64,000 nt of DNA from Kaistia granuli DSM 23481. Lineage in GTDB: Bacteria > Pseudomonadota > Alphaproteobacteria > Rhizobiales > Kaistiaceae. Location: NCBI RefSeq assembly GCF_000380505.1, contig NZ_AQYH01000008.1, positions 62,001 to 126,000 of the forward strand, given 5' to 3'. The stretch's first letter is position 1. Every line of letters begins with the position of its first letter. Below, one piece after another: positions 20,338 through 32,486 of the stretch. Under the pieces are notes generated by a model that saw only the letters and a list, made by a program, of their open reading frames with translations, ran no database searches and was not told where the DNA came from. The position numbers and the translations under genes were made by a program.

Positions 20338-20847
20338 TTAGTTCGAGGCGATGATCTGCTGAACCTTGCCGCAATAGCGCAGCGGACCCTTACTCATGCG
20401 CTTGGCGCCATGGCCGCCATTGTACTTCAGGATCGTGCCGCAGAGATCGCCGCCGGCCAGCTTGCGGGCCTGACCGAGATACATCATGCCGTATTTGATG
20501 TTGGTGGCGGGATCGTAGAGGGCCTTGGCGGTACCCTTGTAGCCCATGCCGCGCGCCGTCTGCAGCCGGACCTGCATCAGGCCGATCTCGCCGACGCTGC
20601 CGGTAAGGTGGGGCTTGTAGTTGCTCTCGACCTGGACAACGGCATGAGCGAGCGAAAGAGGCACATTGTTGGCCTCGGCGTGGCTCTTGATCAGGGCATC
20701 GTAGCGGCTGCGCTCAGCGGCGGCGACGCGGGTCTCGTTCGACTTCAGCATGCGCTTGGAGCCCGACGGGGCGGCGGAGGCGGGCGAAAGGGCGAGGCTG
20801 CTGGTGGCAACCAGCGCGGCCAAAGCGAGTACGCAGAACTTCTTCAT
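20338..20847 (-). CDS. Secreted lytic transglycosylase, SLT domain
   Basis: This is a predicted periplasmic enzyme cleaving the glycan strand of peptidoglycan to 1,6-anhydro-MurNAc. The 169 residues have a signal peptide (KKFCVLALAALVATSSLALS, then a cut near ASA-AP). The SLT fold follows, with catalytic Glu in VVQVESNYKPH, GEIGLMQV, the DPATNIKYGMMYL segment and a C-terminal KYNGGHG. It is short and has no extra domain. It lies between ampD and rnpB on the same strand. The natural substrate and partner proteins cannot be told from sequence. Confidence 0.88.
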   Translation of the reverse strand: MKKFCVLALAALVATSSLALSPASAAPSGSKRMLKSNETRVAAAERSRYDALIKSHAEANNVPLSLAHAVVQVESNYKPHLTGSVGEIGLMQVRLQTARGMGYKGTAKALYDPATNIKYGMMYLGQARKLAGGDLCGTILKYNGGHGAKRMSKGPLRYCGKVQQIIASN

Positions 20848-20996
20848 ACCTGGGGATTAGCTCTCATCATTGAAGATGGAGCATCATTTCGCTGCCCAAG
20901 AGTCCCGAAATGGGGCGCTTGAACTAAAATCAGATTACAGACATTAATAATCCGTGATCGGCTATCGACAGATAAATTTGCTTCGCCGCCTCAGCA

Positions 20997-21791
20997 TTAG
21001 CGGGTTGCCCCAGCGGCACCCGGCGACCGTTCGGCAAGTGCCCGTCCCAGCCGGTGCAGCGTCGCAATCGTCGACGAATCGGCAATTCCGTCGACCCGAG
21101 CCGGCCGAAAATGACGCTGGAAGGCTGTCACGACCTGTTCGGTGGCCAGATCGTATGTGCCAGTAATCTGAAGGGGATAGCCGTAGAGGGCCAGCATGGC
21201 CTGCAGCGCCTCGATTGGTGCGCCACTTTCACCCGGACTAAAAAAACGCCCTCCCCGAATCGGTTCGGGCTCGACGAAATGACCTACCCCAGCGGCGGCC
21301 AGATGCTTCCAGGGGAACTTCTCGCCAGGGTCGCGTTTGCGATCGGGTGCAATGTCCGAGTGAGCAAGGATTCGTTCCGGACGGATGCCGCGACGAGCGC
21401 AAATGTCGCACGCCAACGCGATGACCGCGGCGATCTGGACATCGGGAAAATCGGGGTAGCCATGATCGTGGCCACGATTGGCGATCTCGATTCCGATCGA
21501 GCGCGAGTTGATGTCGCCCTCGCCATGCCAGGACGAGACGCCGGCATGCCAGGCCCGGTCGCGCTCGGCGACGAGCTGGGTGATCACACCGTCCTCGGCC
21601 ACGACATAGTGGCAGGAGACGTTGGAGGCTGGATCGCACAGCAGGTCGATCGCCGCCTCGGCGCTCTTCATGTCGGTATAGTGAAGCACCAGGATGTCGA
21701 TCGACGTGCCGTCGGCGCGCGGTCCGAAATTCGGCGAGGGCCGCCAGACGGCGCCGGGGAGAGCCACGTCAAGCAATCGTCTCTCCATCAT
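20997..21791 (-). CDS. N-acetylmuramoyl-L-alanine amidase (AmpD/AmiD type) with peptidoglycan-binding domain
   Basis: This predicted zinc amidase cuts between MurNAc (or anhydro-MurNAc) and the stem peptide. Of 264 residues, the amidase_2 domain covers about 30-160, with zinc ligands His37 (LVLHYTDM), His144 (ILAHSDIAP) and Asp154. A PG_binding_1 domain lies at about 190-245. No signal peptide is evident, which favours a cytoplasmic AmpD-like recycling role, although the added binding domain is more typical of AmiD. It overlaps the djlA-like gene by four bases. Confidence 0.9.
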   Translation of the reverse strand: MMERRLLDVALPGAVWRPSPNFGPRADGTSIDILVLHYTDMKSAEAAIDLLCDPASNVSCHYVVAEDGVITQLVAERDRAWHAGVSSWHGEGDINSRSIGIEIANRGHDHGYPDFPDVQIAAVIALACDICARRGIRPERILAHSDIAPDRKRDPGEKFPWKHLAAAGVGHFVEPEPIRGGRFFSPGESGAPIEALQAMLALYGYPLQITGTYDLATEQVVTAFQRHFRPARVDGIADSSTIATLHRLGRALAERSPGAAGATR

Positions 21792-22504
21792 GCGAAGGCC
21801 CGCTCGCGGCGGATCCGATCATAGGCGCCATTCAGTGCGGCGAGCTTGGCGGTGGCGATGGCGAGGAACTCGCTCGGCACGCCGCGGGCGATCAGCTTGT
21901 CGGGATGCGTCTCGGCGACGATGCGGCGGTAATGACGCTTCACCTCGTCGTTCGAGGCGCGGCGGTCGATGCCGAGGATGAGATAGGGATCACCCTCTTC
22001 CGGCACGACGTGGCGGCTACGGATGCGGGCAAACGCCGTCTCGTTGATGCCGAAGATCGCCGCCACGTGATCGAGGAAGGCGAGCTCGTCCTCATGCACC
22101 ATGCCGTCGGCCTTGGCGATGTGGAACAAGCCGTCGACGATATCCTCGAACACCGAGGAGCCCGGCTCGAACAGGCTGGCGAGCTTGCGCGCATAGGCGT
22201 CGAAGCCGGCCACGTCCTGCTTGGCGAGATTGAACAGCCGCGCCACGTTCTGGTGCTCGGTCGGCGGGATCTCGAACAATTCCTCGAACGCCGTCACCTC
22301 GTCGCGCGTGACGACGCCGTCCGCCTTGGCCATTTTGGCGGATAGCGCGATCATCGAAACGGAAAACGCCACTTGCCGCCGATCGGTCGGCGAGCCGAGA
22401 AACGCCGTGCGCACGGTTTCGATGAGGCCATCCAGAGCCTGCCCGATGGTGCAGGATCCGGGCAGCTGACGGATGAGGTCGCCGAGTCGTTGCCAGATTG
22501 TCAT
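21788..22504 (-). CDS. DjlA-like protein: TerB domain plus C-terminal J-domain
   Basis: This is a likely DnaK co-chaperone. The 238 residues carry a helical TerB domain at about 40-165 and a J-domain at the end (PYLILGIDRRASNDEV). The J-domain retains the HPD tripeptide in ETHPDKLI that stimulates DnaK ATPase. Unlike E. coli DjlA, no N-terminal membrane helix is clear, so it may be soluble. It is first in a minus-strand run ahead of ampD, with four bases overlapping, and diverges from the oxoprolinase gene across 178 bases. Confidence 0.85.
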   Translation of the reverse strand: MTIWQRLGDLIRQLPGSCTIGQALDGLIETVRTAFLGSPTDRRQVAFSVSMIALSAKMAKADGVVTRDEVTAFEELFEIPPTEHQNVARLFNLAKQDVAGFDAYARKLASLFEPGSSVFEDIVDGLFHIAKADGMVHEDELAFLDHVAAIFGINETAFARIRSRHVVPEEGDPYLILGIDRRASNDEVKRHYRRIVAETHPDKLIARGVPSEFLAIATAKLAALNGAYDRIRRERAFA

Positions 22505-22682
22505 CTACGAAGAATAGGCGACCCGATGCATCCGCGCGAGAGTCCAGGGTGTCGCGCAGGGAAGCGATCCACGGCAGAAGCGGATCGGGCGGCGCCCGAT
22601 CGCAACCCATCGCGATGGTAACGGATTGACGCCGCGCGCGCGCACTTTACTCATGCCCCCGAGCATCCTGGGCGGAAAGGGC

Positions 22683-26315
<3,633 letters not shown>

Positions 26316-26685
26316 TGGTGGCTTCCAGATCGCCGCCATCACCCAAAGGTGGTTCGCAGAGCGAAGCCTCGAAGGAGTGTTCAGCGGGCACTCCAGGGCC
26401 GACGTAGCTCCTCTCCTTGAACCTCCCCCTTGAGGGAGGTCGAAAACGCACTTTGCGTTTTCGGAAAGGGGTGTTCCTCTCGCCGCGAGCAACAAGACCG
26501 ACGAAGAACCCCTCCCCAAGATCGCCCGAAGGCGGTCTTGACCCTCCCTCACGGGGAGGGTTCAGGCATCGGGTGCCTCTGTTGGATTTCGGGCCAGGCA
26601 CGGAGCCTTGGGTCGGATGAAACTCCGTTCTTTCCGTCTCCCTCAGGGAAAGACCAACGCCATCCTGCCCGCGCCCTCTATCCCA
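26316..26685. repeat. Intergenic block with a chain of four hairpins
   Basis: These 370 bases between convergent genes hold no gene. Four adjacent inverted repeats stand out: 26421-26440 (ACCTCCC arms), 26441-26463 (CGAAAACGCA arms, loop CTT), 26518-26539 (AAGATCGCC arms, one mismatch) and 26541-26561 (ACCCTCCC arms). The upstream part, near 26330-26400, resembles repetitive intergenic sequence of this bacterial order. The block may be a mobile palindromic repeat and may also end transcription from both sides. Confidence 0.7.
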
Positions 26686-27387
26686 TTACGCCGCCTTTGC
26701 GAGCGCCAGTTCAAGCTTCTGCCAATCGGCCGGATCCAGCACCGGCTTGACGCCCATGTCGACGATCGCCGCGAACACCGGGACGGGCATCGCCGCCTTC
26801 ATGCCGCCCAGCATCATGAGGCGCTCGGCCGGATTCATCGCCGGTATCATGATGCGGATGAACTCCATCATCGTGTCGGGGGGAACGGAGCCGACGATAT
26901 TGCCTTCGATCGTCGCCAGTTCGTCGTCTCGGAACAGGCGATGCAGGAGCGACAGGGTTTCCGTCTCCTCCTCGATCATGTGCTCGAAATCATGCGCCTG
27001 AAATTTCGTGTAGCGCAGATAGAGCGCCCGCAGCATCGGCGAGCGCCGCTCCGGCGGCGCCGCCTCGATCTGCGCCAGCATCGCCTCCAGTTCCTGGAAA
27101 TCGCGCTCGTGGTCGTCGTGATCGTCGGCGAGCCGCTTGGTGGCGCCGGCACTGCGCTGCTCCACGACCGTATGGATATGCGTATCCTCGTGCTTGAGGT
27201 GCTGGCGCCCCATCGACACCATCAGCCTCAGATCCTTGATCAGCCCGGCGACATCGGCCTCGCTCAGCGGATCGACCGCCCCGAGGCGGATCATCAATTG
27301 GCCCTGGGCGCGGCGCAGCCCCTTGTGGATGGTGGCGTAGAGATTGTAGCGCGTCTCATCGACGTAAACGGCGGTCGAACCGGTCAT
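26686..27387 (-). CDS. Hemerythrin-like HHE domain protein
   Basis: This is a 233-residue cytoplasmic protein with a four-helix HHE fold over about residues 15-170. Candidate di-iron ligands lie in TIHKGLRR, QHLKHEDTHIH, DDHDDHERDFQ and AHDFEHMIEEE. Such proteins bind oxygen or NO, or handle iron. The last 60 residues are helical and not recognised. A perfect CRP/FNR-type palindrome sits 60-75 bases upstream with a TAGTAT -10, suggesting regulation by a CRP/FNR-family factor, perhaps with oxygen or NO. The exact ligand is unknown. Confidence 0.8.
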   Translation of the reverse strand: MTGSTAVYVDETRYNLYATIHKGLRRAQGQLMIRLGAVDPLSEADVAGLIKDLRLMVSMGRQHLKHEDTHIHTVVEQRSAGATKRLADDHDDHERDFQELEAMLAQIEAAPPERRSPMLRALYLRYTKFQAHDFEHMIEEETETLSLLHRLFRDDELATIEGNIVGSVPPDTMMEFIRIMIPAMNPAERLMMLGGMKAAMPVPVFAAIVDMGVKPVLDPADWQKLELALAKAA

Positions 27388-27445
27388 CCTAGTCTCCTCG
27401 AAATCCCAAGAGGGAGGCCAGATACTATCTGACGCTACGGAAGAC

Positions 27446-27461
27446 TGTGATGCAAGTCACA
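27446..27461 (-). promoter_or_regulatory. CRP/FNR-family site upstream of the hemerythrin gene
   Basis: TGTGATGCAAGTCACA is a perfect match to TGTGA-N6-TCACA. On the minus strand TAGTAT (27427-27422) follows. The predicted start near 27415 puts the site centre about 39 bases upstream, close to the class II activator position (-41.5). The regulator is not identified; FNR/FixK sites in this group usually read TTGAT-N4-ATCAA instead. Confidence 0.6.
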
Positions 27462-27483
27462 GGCGCAGGCTCGGCAAATGCGA

Positions 27484-28380
27484 CTACTGCGCGTAGGAAA
27501 GCGGGATGCTGGCCGGCGGCGTGTAGGGACCGGAGGGCGGCACGGCGTCGATGGGCTGTGGCCCCTCGACCCAGCCAAAATCGGCGGGAGGGGCCGACGG
27601 TTGCGACACGGCCGCAGGTGCGGGCTGCTGCTCCGGCAGCGCCTGCGGCACGCTGGCCATCGGCATGTGGGCGTAGGGATCGAGCGGCGTCGGCCCCGGC
27701 ATGTTGATCCGCGGCCGGCAATAGCGCGAGCCCGACTTGCCGTGCCGGGCCAGATCGATGTGGATGTGATCCTCATGCTGGCGGTCGGAGCCCGGCCCGA
27801 GCACGGTGGTGAAGTAATTGCAGGCCGAGATCAGCGCCTCGCGCAGGAAGGCCTGGCTGGCCGGATCGCCCCGCCGCCAGTCCTTCTTGACGCGCACGGT
27901 GCGGCCATCGGCCAGTCGGAAGCCGGCGACGTCGAAGGCATTGGCGAAGGCATGTTCGGAAAGCTTGGCGCCGTGGCGATTGTTGCGCGACCGGCAGGCA
28001 TAGGTTCCCATGGTCAGCACTTCAGTGACGGGCATGCCGAAACGCGCCTGTGCGGCCGGCTGCACGCTTTCACGCACCCAGCGCTCCATCGCATTGGTCA
28101 TCATGCAACCAAGGAGGACGTCGCCGCCGGTGACCGCGACGATGCCGCGTTCGAAGGCATTCACCTTGAGCGGCTTCTCGATGCCGCACGTCCCCTTGCC
28201 CTCCACTTCCTTCGCCGGGCGCTGGAAATAGGAAGGGACGACGAGCTTTTGCGCGTAACAGGCTCGCTCCGACGCATCCCGCCAGGATTCCCTCTCTTCA
28301 CCAAGGAAGTTGAGGGCGCACCCGGAGAGCGCGACGAGAGCGAGCACCGACGCGGTACGCAACGCTACGCAACAGAACAT
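27484..28380 (-). CDS. Extensin-like C-terminal domain lipoprotein
   Basis: This is a 298-residue predicted lipoprotein with lipobox LSGC (Cys21) after a hydrophobic leader. The extensin-like_C domain (about 40-230) includes the metal-site-like motifs SEHAFANAFDVAGF and HEDHIHIDLAR, which resemble LAS-type D,D-carboxypeptidases. The tail (about 235-298) is Pro/Ala-rich. Despite the name it is not a plant extensin. A cell-wall peptidase role is an inference from the motifs. It ends 23 bases before the CRP-type site that serves the next gene. Confidence 0.8.
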   Translation of the reverse strand: MFCCVALRTASVLALVALSGCALNFLGEERESWRDASERACYAQKLVVPSYFQRPAKEVEGKGTCGIEKPLKVNAFERGIVAVTGGDVLLGCMMTNAMERWVRESVQPAAQARFGMPVTEVLTMGTYACRSRNNRHGAKLSEHAFANAFDVAGFRLADGRTVRVKKDWRRGDPASQAFLREALISACNYFTTVLGPGSDRQHEDHIHIDLARHGKSGSRYCRPRINMPGPTPLDPYAHMPMASVPQALPEQQPAPAAVSQPSAPPADFGWVEGPQPIDAVPPSGPYTPPASIPLSYAQ

Positions 28381-28479
28381 GCCGGTAGAATGCGCCCGAA
28401 GCTCTTAAAGAATGGTCAACCATGATTGCGCGGTGACGTTGCGCGCGCCCGTGAGCGCGTCGCGAGGGTTGCCGAACCC

Positions 28480-29709
28480 CTATTCGCCCATCGTCTCGAC
28501 CGTGGCAAAACCCTCGACAGGGCCGGCCGCTTCGAACGGCGACGTCACCTCGACGAAGCTGTCCGGATAGAAGCCGTTGAAGTGAGTACGAAGCGACAGC
28601 GAATAGGCGCCGATATGGCCGATCTCGATCCAGTCGCCCATACCGATGCTTTCCGGCAGGTAGAACGGCCGCGACAGGATATCGACGGAATCGCAGGTGG
28701 CGCCGCAGACGCGGAACGGCACGATGGTGTCACCGTCGACCGTGCGCTTGCGGCGGGCGGGATCCGGCAGATGTCGGGCGGGCAGCGTGATCTTGCCGGT
28801 CCAGGAATCCGAAAGAGACGACCAGATGCCATCATTGATGTAGAGCCGCCTGCCCTTCTTCAAGAGGACGCGGACGACGACGGAAAGGCAGCGGGCGACG
28901 ATGACCCGGCCGGGCTCGGCGACGAGCGGGACATCGCCGAAGCCCCATGCGTCGGCCTCGGCGACGATGTCGGCGATCAGGGCGCCGGTCTCCGGCCGCA
29001 CCAGCTGCTTGCGCTTGGGATCGCTGCCATAGGCAGCCGGAAAACCACCGCCTATGTCGAGCGCGGCGAGGTCCACCCCGGCGCGCGAGCGCACCCAGGC
29101 CGCCGAGGCGAGCGCGCGTTCATAGGTGTCGGTGTCCTCGACCTGGCTGCCGACATGAAAGCAGAGCCCGACCTTGAAGCCGAGCCTGGCGATCCGCTCG
29201 ACCAGCTCGACGGCATGGCCGGGCGCGGCTCCGAATTTCTTCGACAGCTCATAGGCGGCGTGGCCGCGCGTCGCCAGCCGAACGAAAAGGGTGATTTCCT
29301 CCGGATCGAGATCGAGCGCTCGCACGATGCGGGCAATCTTGGCGATCTCGTCCTCATGGTCGACAGCGATGACGCGGATGCCGTAGGTCTCGAGCGCCAG
29401 GCGGATGTCCGACTGCGCCTTGACCGGATGCATGTAGAGCAGCTCGGCCCCGGGCGCGACGGCGCGGGCGGCGGCGAACTCCGCCGGCGAGGCGACATCG
29501 AAGCAATCGACCCCGGCATCGGCCAGCGTCTGCAGCACCAGCGGCTCGCCATTCGTCTTTACCGCATAGGCCATGCGCCCCGGAAAGGCCGACTTGAACG
29601 CCAGCGCATCGGCCCGCAGCACGCTCGGGCGAAAGCAGTAGAGCGGCTGATCCGGACGGAGCTTGTAGGCTGCGTCGCGGGCGGTCTCGAAGCGATCCAT
29701 CGTTCGCAT
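28480..29709 (-). CDS. Ornithine/lysine/diaminopimelate decarboxylase family enzyme (PLP, fold III)
   Basis: This is a predicted polyamine-pathway decarboxylase. The 409 residues (or 406 from ATG 29700) carry the PLP lysine in YAVKTNGEPLVLQTL near residue 50, the glycine loop DIGGGFPAAYG, VAEPGRVIVA, and the active-site Cys-Asp pair in CGATCDSVDIL. Size and motifs fit the eukaryotic-type ornithine decarboxylase group found in alphaproteobacteria, which may also accept lysine. DAP decarboxylase is less likely given the length and Cys context. Neighbouring genes do not help choose the substrate. Confidence 0.82.
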   Translation of the reverse strand: MRTMDRFETARDAAYKLRPDQPLYCFRPSVLRADALAFKSAFPGRMAYAVKTNGEPLVLQTLADAGVDCFDVASPAEFAAARAVAPGAELLYMHPVKAQSDIRLALETYGIRVIAVDHEDEIAKIARIVRALDLDPEEITLFVRLATRGHAAYELSKKFGAAPGHAVELVERIARLGFKVGLCFHVGSQVEDTDTYERALASAAWVRSRAGVDLAALDIGGGFPAAYGSDPKRKQLVRPETGALIADIVAEADAWGFGDVPLVAEPGRVIVARCLSVVVRVLLKKGRRLYINDGIWSSLSDSWTGKITLPARHLPDPARRKRTVDGDTIVPFRVCGATCDSVDILSRPFYLPESIGMGDWIEIGHIGAYSLSLRTHFNGFYPDSFVEVTSPFEAAGPVEGFATVETMGE

Positions 29710-29791
29710 CCCGTCTGGCCGTGGCGGGCAAAGGCTATCAGTGCGCCGCCGCCACGAAAACCCTGCCGGTGAATCGGAACCGCCGGGTCGA

Positions 29792-30850
29792 TCAGCCGGC
29801 CGGGTTCTGCATCACGGGGAGTTGGCCGAGAAAGGCAGCGCCGTGGCGAGCGCGCAGGAAACGCAAGGTCCGCGCGACATCCTCGTCGCCGAGCGCCTCA
29901 TAGGCGCGCACGAGCGTGTCGACGGTTTCCTCCGCGTGGCCATGCCGGCGGCCGCGGATGGCGGCGATGGCGGCGAAGGTCTCGACCGTGACGCCGGCTG
30001 CCTTGCAGAGCACGGCGAGCGGCATCGTGTCCGGCTTGGCGATCATCCGCCGCACCATGTCGACCGGAAGCCCGGCAAAGGCGGCGAGCAGGCCGGCAAC
30101 CTCGAGCATGCGGTCGCCAGAGGCAACCGTCGCGATAACGGTGGCGACCGGGCTCGCCGTGGCCGGCAGGATCGCTTCCGCGTCCGGGCGGCGGGCGGCG
30201 ACCGGCAGCGCGATGACGGCGGCCGGGCCGGCGGCGGCCGGGGCCGCGCGCCGTGGGGCGGAGGCAGAATACTCCGTCGGGAACGAGAGGACCTGCCCCC
30301 ATTCGCCAGTCTCGGCGGCAGGAGAAGCTTCGGCGCGGCGCAGCGCCAGCGTTTGTTCCGCCTCGTCGACCAGGACCGCCAGGCCGTGCTGCGAGAAGCG
30401 CGCGCCGGGATTGTGCGCCAGCAGCCGGAGCACGGCGCGGTCGCCGCGATCCAGCAGCGCGTCCGACACGGTTTCCGAGACCCAGGCCCGTCCGGCGATC
30501 ACGCAGAGGCGATCATGCGGCAGCGTCGCGGCCAGCGTGGCAAGAAGCGTGTCATCGAAGGCGATCGAGCGCTTCAGCACCGGCTCCGCTGTCTCGATCG
30601 CCCCGCTGGCGAGATGGCTCAGCACGGCGGCGGGTGCGTTCGGCAACATCGCGATACGATCGGCAAGTTCGATCCGCTCCGCCGGTGCGAGCGCGTCGAA
30701 CACGCCGAGCACGATCTCCGAATAGAGCGCCGCGGTCGGCGGCGAGACAGTGTTGCCGGCATTGCCGAAGAGGTCGGTGATCGACGCGAGAAGCTCCGCC
30801 CTGCGCCCCGGGGGCACATCGGCGTCAGGCTCGATCGGGTGATCATCCAT
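29792..30850 (-). CDS. DUF2336 family protein
   Basis: This is a 352-residue helical protein of a family widespread in alphaproteobacteria and without a settled function. HEAT-like helical repeats occur in the first half (LFGNAGNTVSPPTAALYSEI, LSHLASGAIETAEPVLKRS). An Ala/Pro-rich hinge lies near 200-240, and a helical end follows (about 250-340). No signal peptide or membrane segment is seen. ATG 30850 is preferred because it directly precedes the conserved part, but its ribosome site is weak. Some family members are linked to phosphorelay or cell-cycle genes; nothing nearby supports that here. Confidence 0.7.
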   Translation of the reverse strand: MDDHPIEPDADVPPGRRAELLASITDLFGNAGNTVSPPTAALYSEIVLGVFDALAPAERIELADRIAMLPNAPAAVLSHLASGAIETAEPVLKRSIAFDDTLLATLAATLPHDRLCVIAGRAWVSETVSDALLDRGDRAVLRLLAHNPGARFSQHGLAVLVDEAEQTLALRRAEASPAAETGEWGQVLSFPTEYSASAPRRAAPAAAGPAAVIALPVAARRPDAEAILPATASPVATVIATVASGDRMLEVAGLLAAFAGLPVDMVRRMIAKPDTMPLAVLCKAAGVTVETFAAIAAIRGRRHGHAEETVDTLVRAYEALGDEDVARTLRFLRARHGAAFLGQLPVMQNPAG

Positions 30851-31214
30851 GCTGGTCGTCCGGCGCTGTTGTCGTCGGCCGGACGGTCGCAGCGAAACCA
30901 TAAGAAACGATTGAGAGGCTGGGTTTCCGGGACGTTACCAAACGGCTACCAGCGGAACTGGCGCACCGGTAGCCGCCGCCGCAATTATGGTGAATCCCGA
31001 TTGAGGATTGCGGCGGCACCGCAGCGGAACAATGTCGCTCGGCGGCCAATATTCACAGCCGGATTTGGGAGATTATTCCACGGCTTACCCGATTTTCGGC
31101 GTGAATCCGCCGACTCCGGCGGTAAAGCTGCAAATTCTCCCCTTGCCGGATCCGTCGATCACGTTAGTATTTACGGTGGAAGTTGGGCGTGAAAGAGAGA
31201 CCCGGGAGATGTCC
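30851..31214. other. Non-coding gap between DUF2336 gene and microprotein gene
   Basis: No supported gene is seen in these 364 bases. The right end carries a candidate plus-strand promoter (31143-31170) and the ribosome site of the microprotein. The left part presumably holds the minus-strand promoter of the DUF2336 gene, which I could not place. Confidence 0.6.
31143..31170 (+). promoter_or_regulatory. Candidate promoter of the microprotein gene
   Basis: TTGCCG (31143-31148) and TAGTAT (31165-31170) are separated by 16 bases, giving a leader of about 40 bases before ATG 31215. The -10 element is better than the -35. Together with the downstream terminator it defines a compact monocistronic unit of roughly 210 bases. 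Confidence 0.4.
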
Positions 31215-31298
31215 ATGAGCCTCGCTAAACCGTTCCACCTGCTGGCCGTTAGTGCCGCTTTTGTGTTCGTCGCGGCAATCGTATTCGGAGCCATCTAG
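31215..31298 (+). CDS. 27-residue single-span membrane microprotein
   Basis: GGGAG six bases before ATG 31215 is a strong ribosome site, favouring this start over ATG 31209. The peptide begins MSLAKPFHLLAVSAA and continues as one hydrophobic helix (AFVFVAAIVFGAI) to the stop at 31296. It is flanked by a promoter-like sequence and a hairpin terminator, which argues for a real small gene. Similar tiny hydrophobic proteins occur in Rhizobiales genomes, to my recollection. Its function is unknown. Confidence 0.6.
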   Translation: MSLAKPFHLLAVSAAFVFVAAIVFGAI

Positions 31299-31348
31299 CC
31301 ACTCCGGCGGTCCCAGTCCGAACAAGCGTTCCCAACAGCGTATCTGGC

Positions 31349-31386
31349 AGAACCGAACCGGGCTTTTCCGGAAGCTCGGTTCTTTA
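31349..31386 (+). terminator. Hairpin terminator after the microprotein gene
   Basis: Arms AGAACCGA (31349-31356) and TCGGTTCT (31376-31383) pair, with an inner CCGG/CCGG pair, and are followed by TTTAG on the plus strand. It lies 50 bases past the microprotein stop and before the convergent azlD gene. Confidence 0.7.
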
Positions 31387-31456
31387 GTCTCTGGCGTCAG
31401 GTTCCCGCGTGGATCCCGGCACCCTCGGCTAGAGATGCGCCACGGGGATCGGTCGC

Positions 31457-31777
31457 TCAGAGGGCGAAGAAAGCCCGGCTGGCTGCAACGACCGCCATGC
31501 CGGCGAATGCGGCCAGGATATCGTTTCGCCGCCAGTAGAAGACGGCGATGGTCGCTGCGAAACCGGCATATTCGGCCGGGCCGCCATGCGCGACGATTGG
31601 GCCGAGAATGGCGCCCATGATCGCCAGCGGCAGCGCCTTCAGCCAGGCCTCGACGCGCGGCGTCACCACCACGAAACGCATCAGGAAGAAGCCGGCGATG
31701 CGCGTCAGGTAGGACGCGACGGCCATCAGCGAGATGATGACTGCGAAGCCGGCCGTCGTGTTTGGATCAAGCGACAT
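31457..31777 (-). CDS. azlD: AzlD, small subunit of branched-chain amino acid exporter
   Basis: This is a 106-residue inner-membrane protein with about four hydrophobic segments. It has the AzlD pattern VASYLTRIAGFFLMRF near the start, LKALPLAIMGAILGP in the middle and WRRNDILAAFAGM near the end. With AzlC it forms an exporter of branched-chain or related amino acids. It starts at ATG 31777, overlapping azlC by 11 bases, so translation is probably coupled. The substrate is inferred from the family only. Confidence 0.85.
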   Translation of the reverse strand: MSLDPNTTAGFAVIISLMAVASYLTRIAGFFLMRFVVVTPRVEAWLKALPLAIMGAILGPIVAHGGPAEYAGFAATIAVFYWRRNDILAAFAGMAVVAASRAFFAL

Positions 31778-32486
31778 GCTTCGGTCCGCCCGAATTCTCG
31801 CCCTTCCGGGGCAGGAAGGCGGCCGCCAGGCTGCCGGCAAGACCGCCCGCCAGAACATGCAGCGAACCACCGACGAAGCGTTCGAAGAGCACCGCCACCA
31901 GGGCACCAAGGATCAGCGGCAGGAGATCCCCTCGCCCCTTCCAGAAGCCGCAGGCGAGCGACAGGAAGAAGGCGGGCAGGAAGAAATCGAGCCCCAACCG
32001 GCGCGTGTCGCCGAGCCACTGGCCGAAGCCGGCTCCGGCGATCGTGCCGGCCATCCAGCCGACCATGCAGCCGAAGCCGACGCCAACGAAGACGGCGACA
32101 TCCCGCCGCCCCTGGTCCCGCTCCTGCATCGCCGTCGCCCAGTTGGCGTCCACCATCAGGAACATCGACGGATAGGCGATCCACGGCGATAGCCCCCGCA
32201 TCCAGGGCTGCATCGCGGCACCGAACAGCACATAGCGGGCATTCATCGCGACCACGGCGACCAGAACGGCGAACAGCAGATCGGGCGCGCCCCAAGCATG
32301 CAGCGCCAGGAGTTGGGCTGTACCCGCATAGACGAAGAGGCTCATCGAAGCGGCGCCGAGGATCGAGATCCCGACCTGGCCCGCCAGCACGCCGAACACG
32401 ACGCCGAAGGCGATCATACCGGGCAGAAGCGCGAGCCCCTCAAGAAAGCCGCGGCGGAACCCGGCGGCAGTAAATGTGGCCGACAT
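31767..32486 (-). CDS. azlC: AzlC, large subunit of branched-chain amino acid exporter
   Basis: This is a 239-residue polytopic membrane protein. After a short basic start come GFLEGLALLPGMIAFGVVFG and GAASMSLFVYAGTAQLLAL, both typical of AzlC. The FLMVDANWATAMQERD loop and several C-terminal helices follow. The start is ATG 32486; no strong ribosome site is visible. It pairs with azlD downstream. No Lrp-type regulator gene, a frequent neighbour of this pair, is present nearby. It diverges from the GT90 gene across 211 bases. Confidence 0.87.
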   Translation of the reverse strand: MSATFTAAGFRRGFLEGLALLPGMIAFGVVFGVLAGQVGISILGAASMSLFVYAGTAQLLALHAWGAPDLLFAVLVAVVAMNARYVLFGAAMQPWMRGLSPWIAYPSMFLMVDANWATAMQERDQGRRDVAVFVGVGFGCMVGWMAGTIAGAGFGQWLGDTRRLGLDFFLPAFFLSLACGFWKGRGDLLPLILGALVAVLFERFVGGSLHVLAGGLAGSLAAAFLPRKGENSGGPKHVA

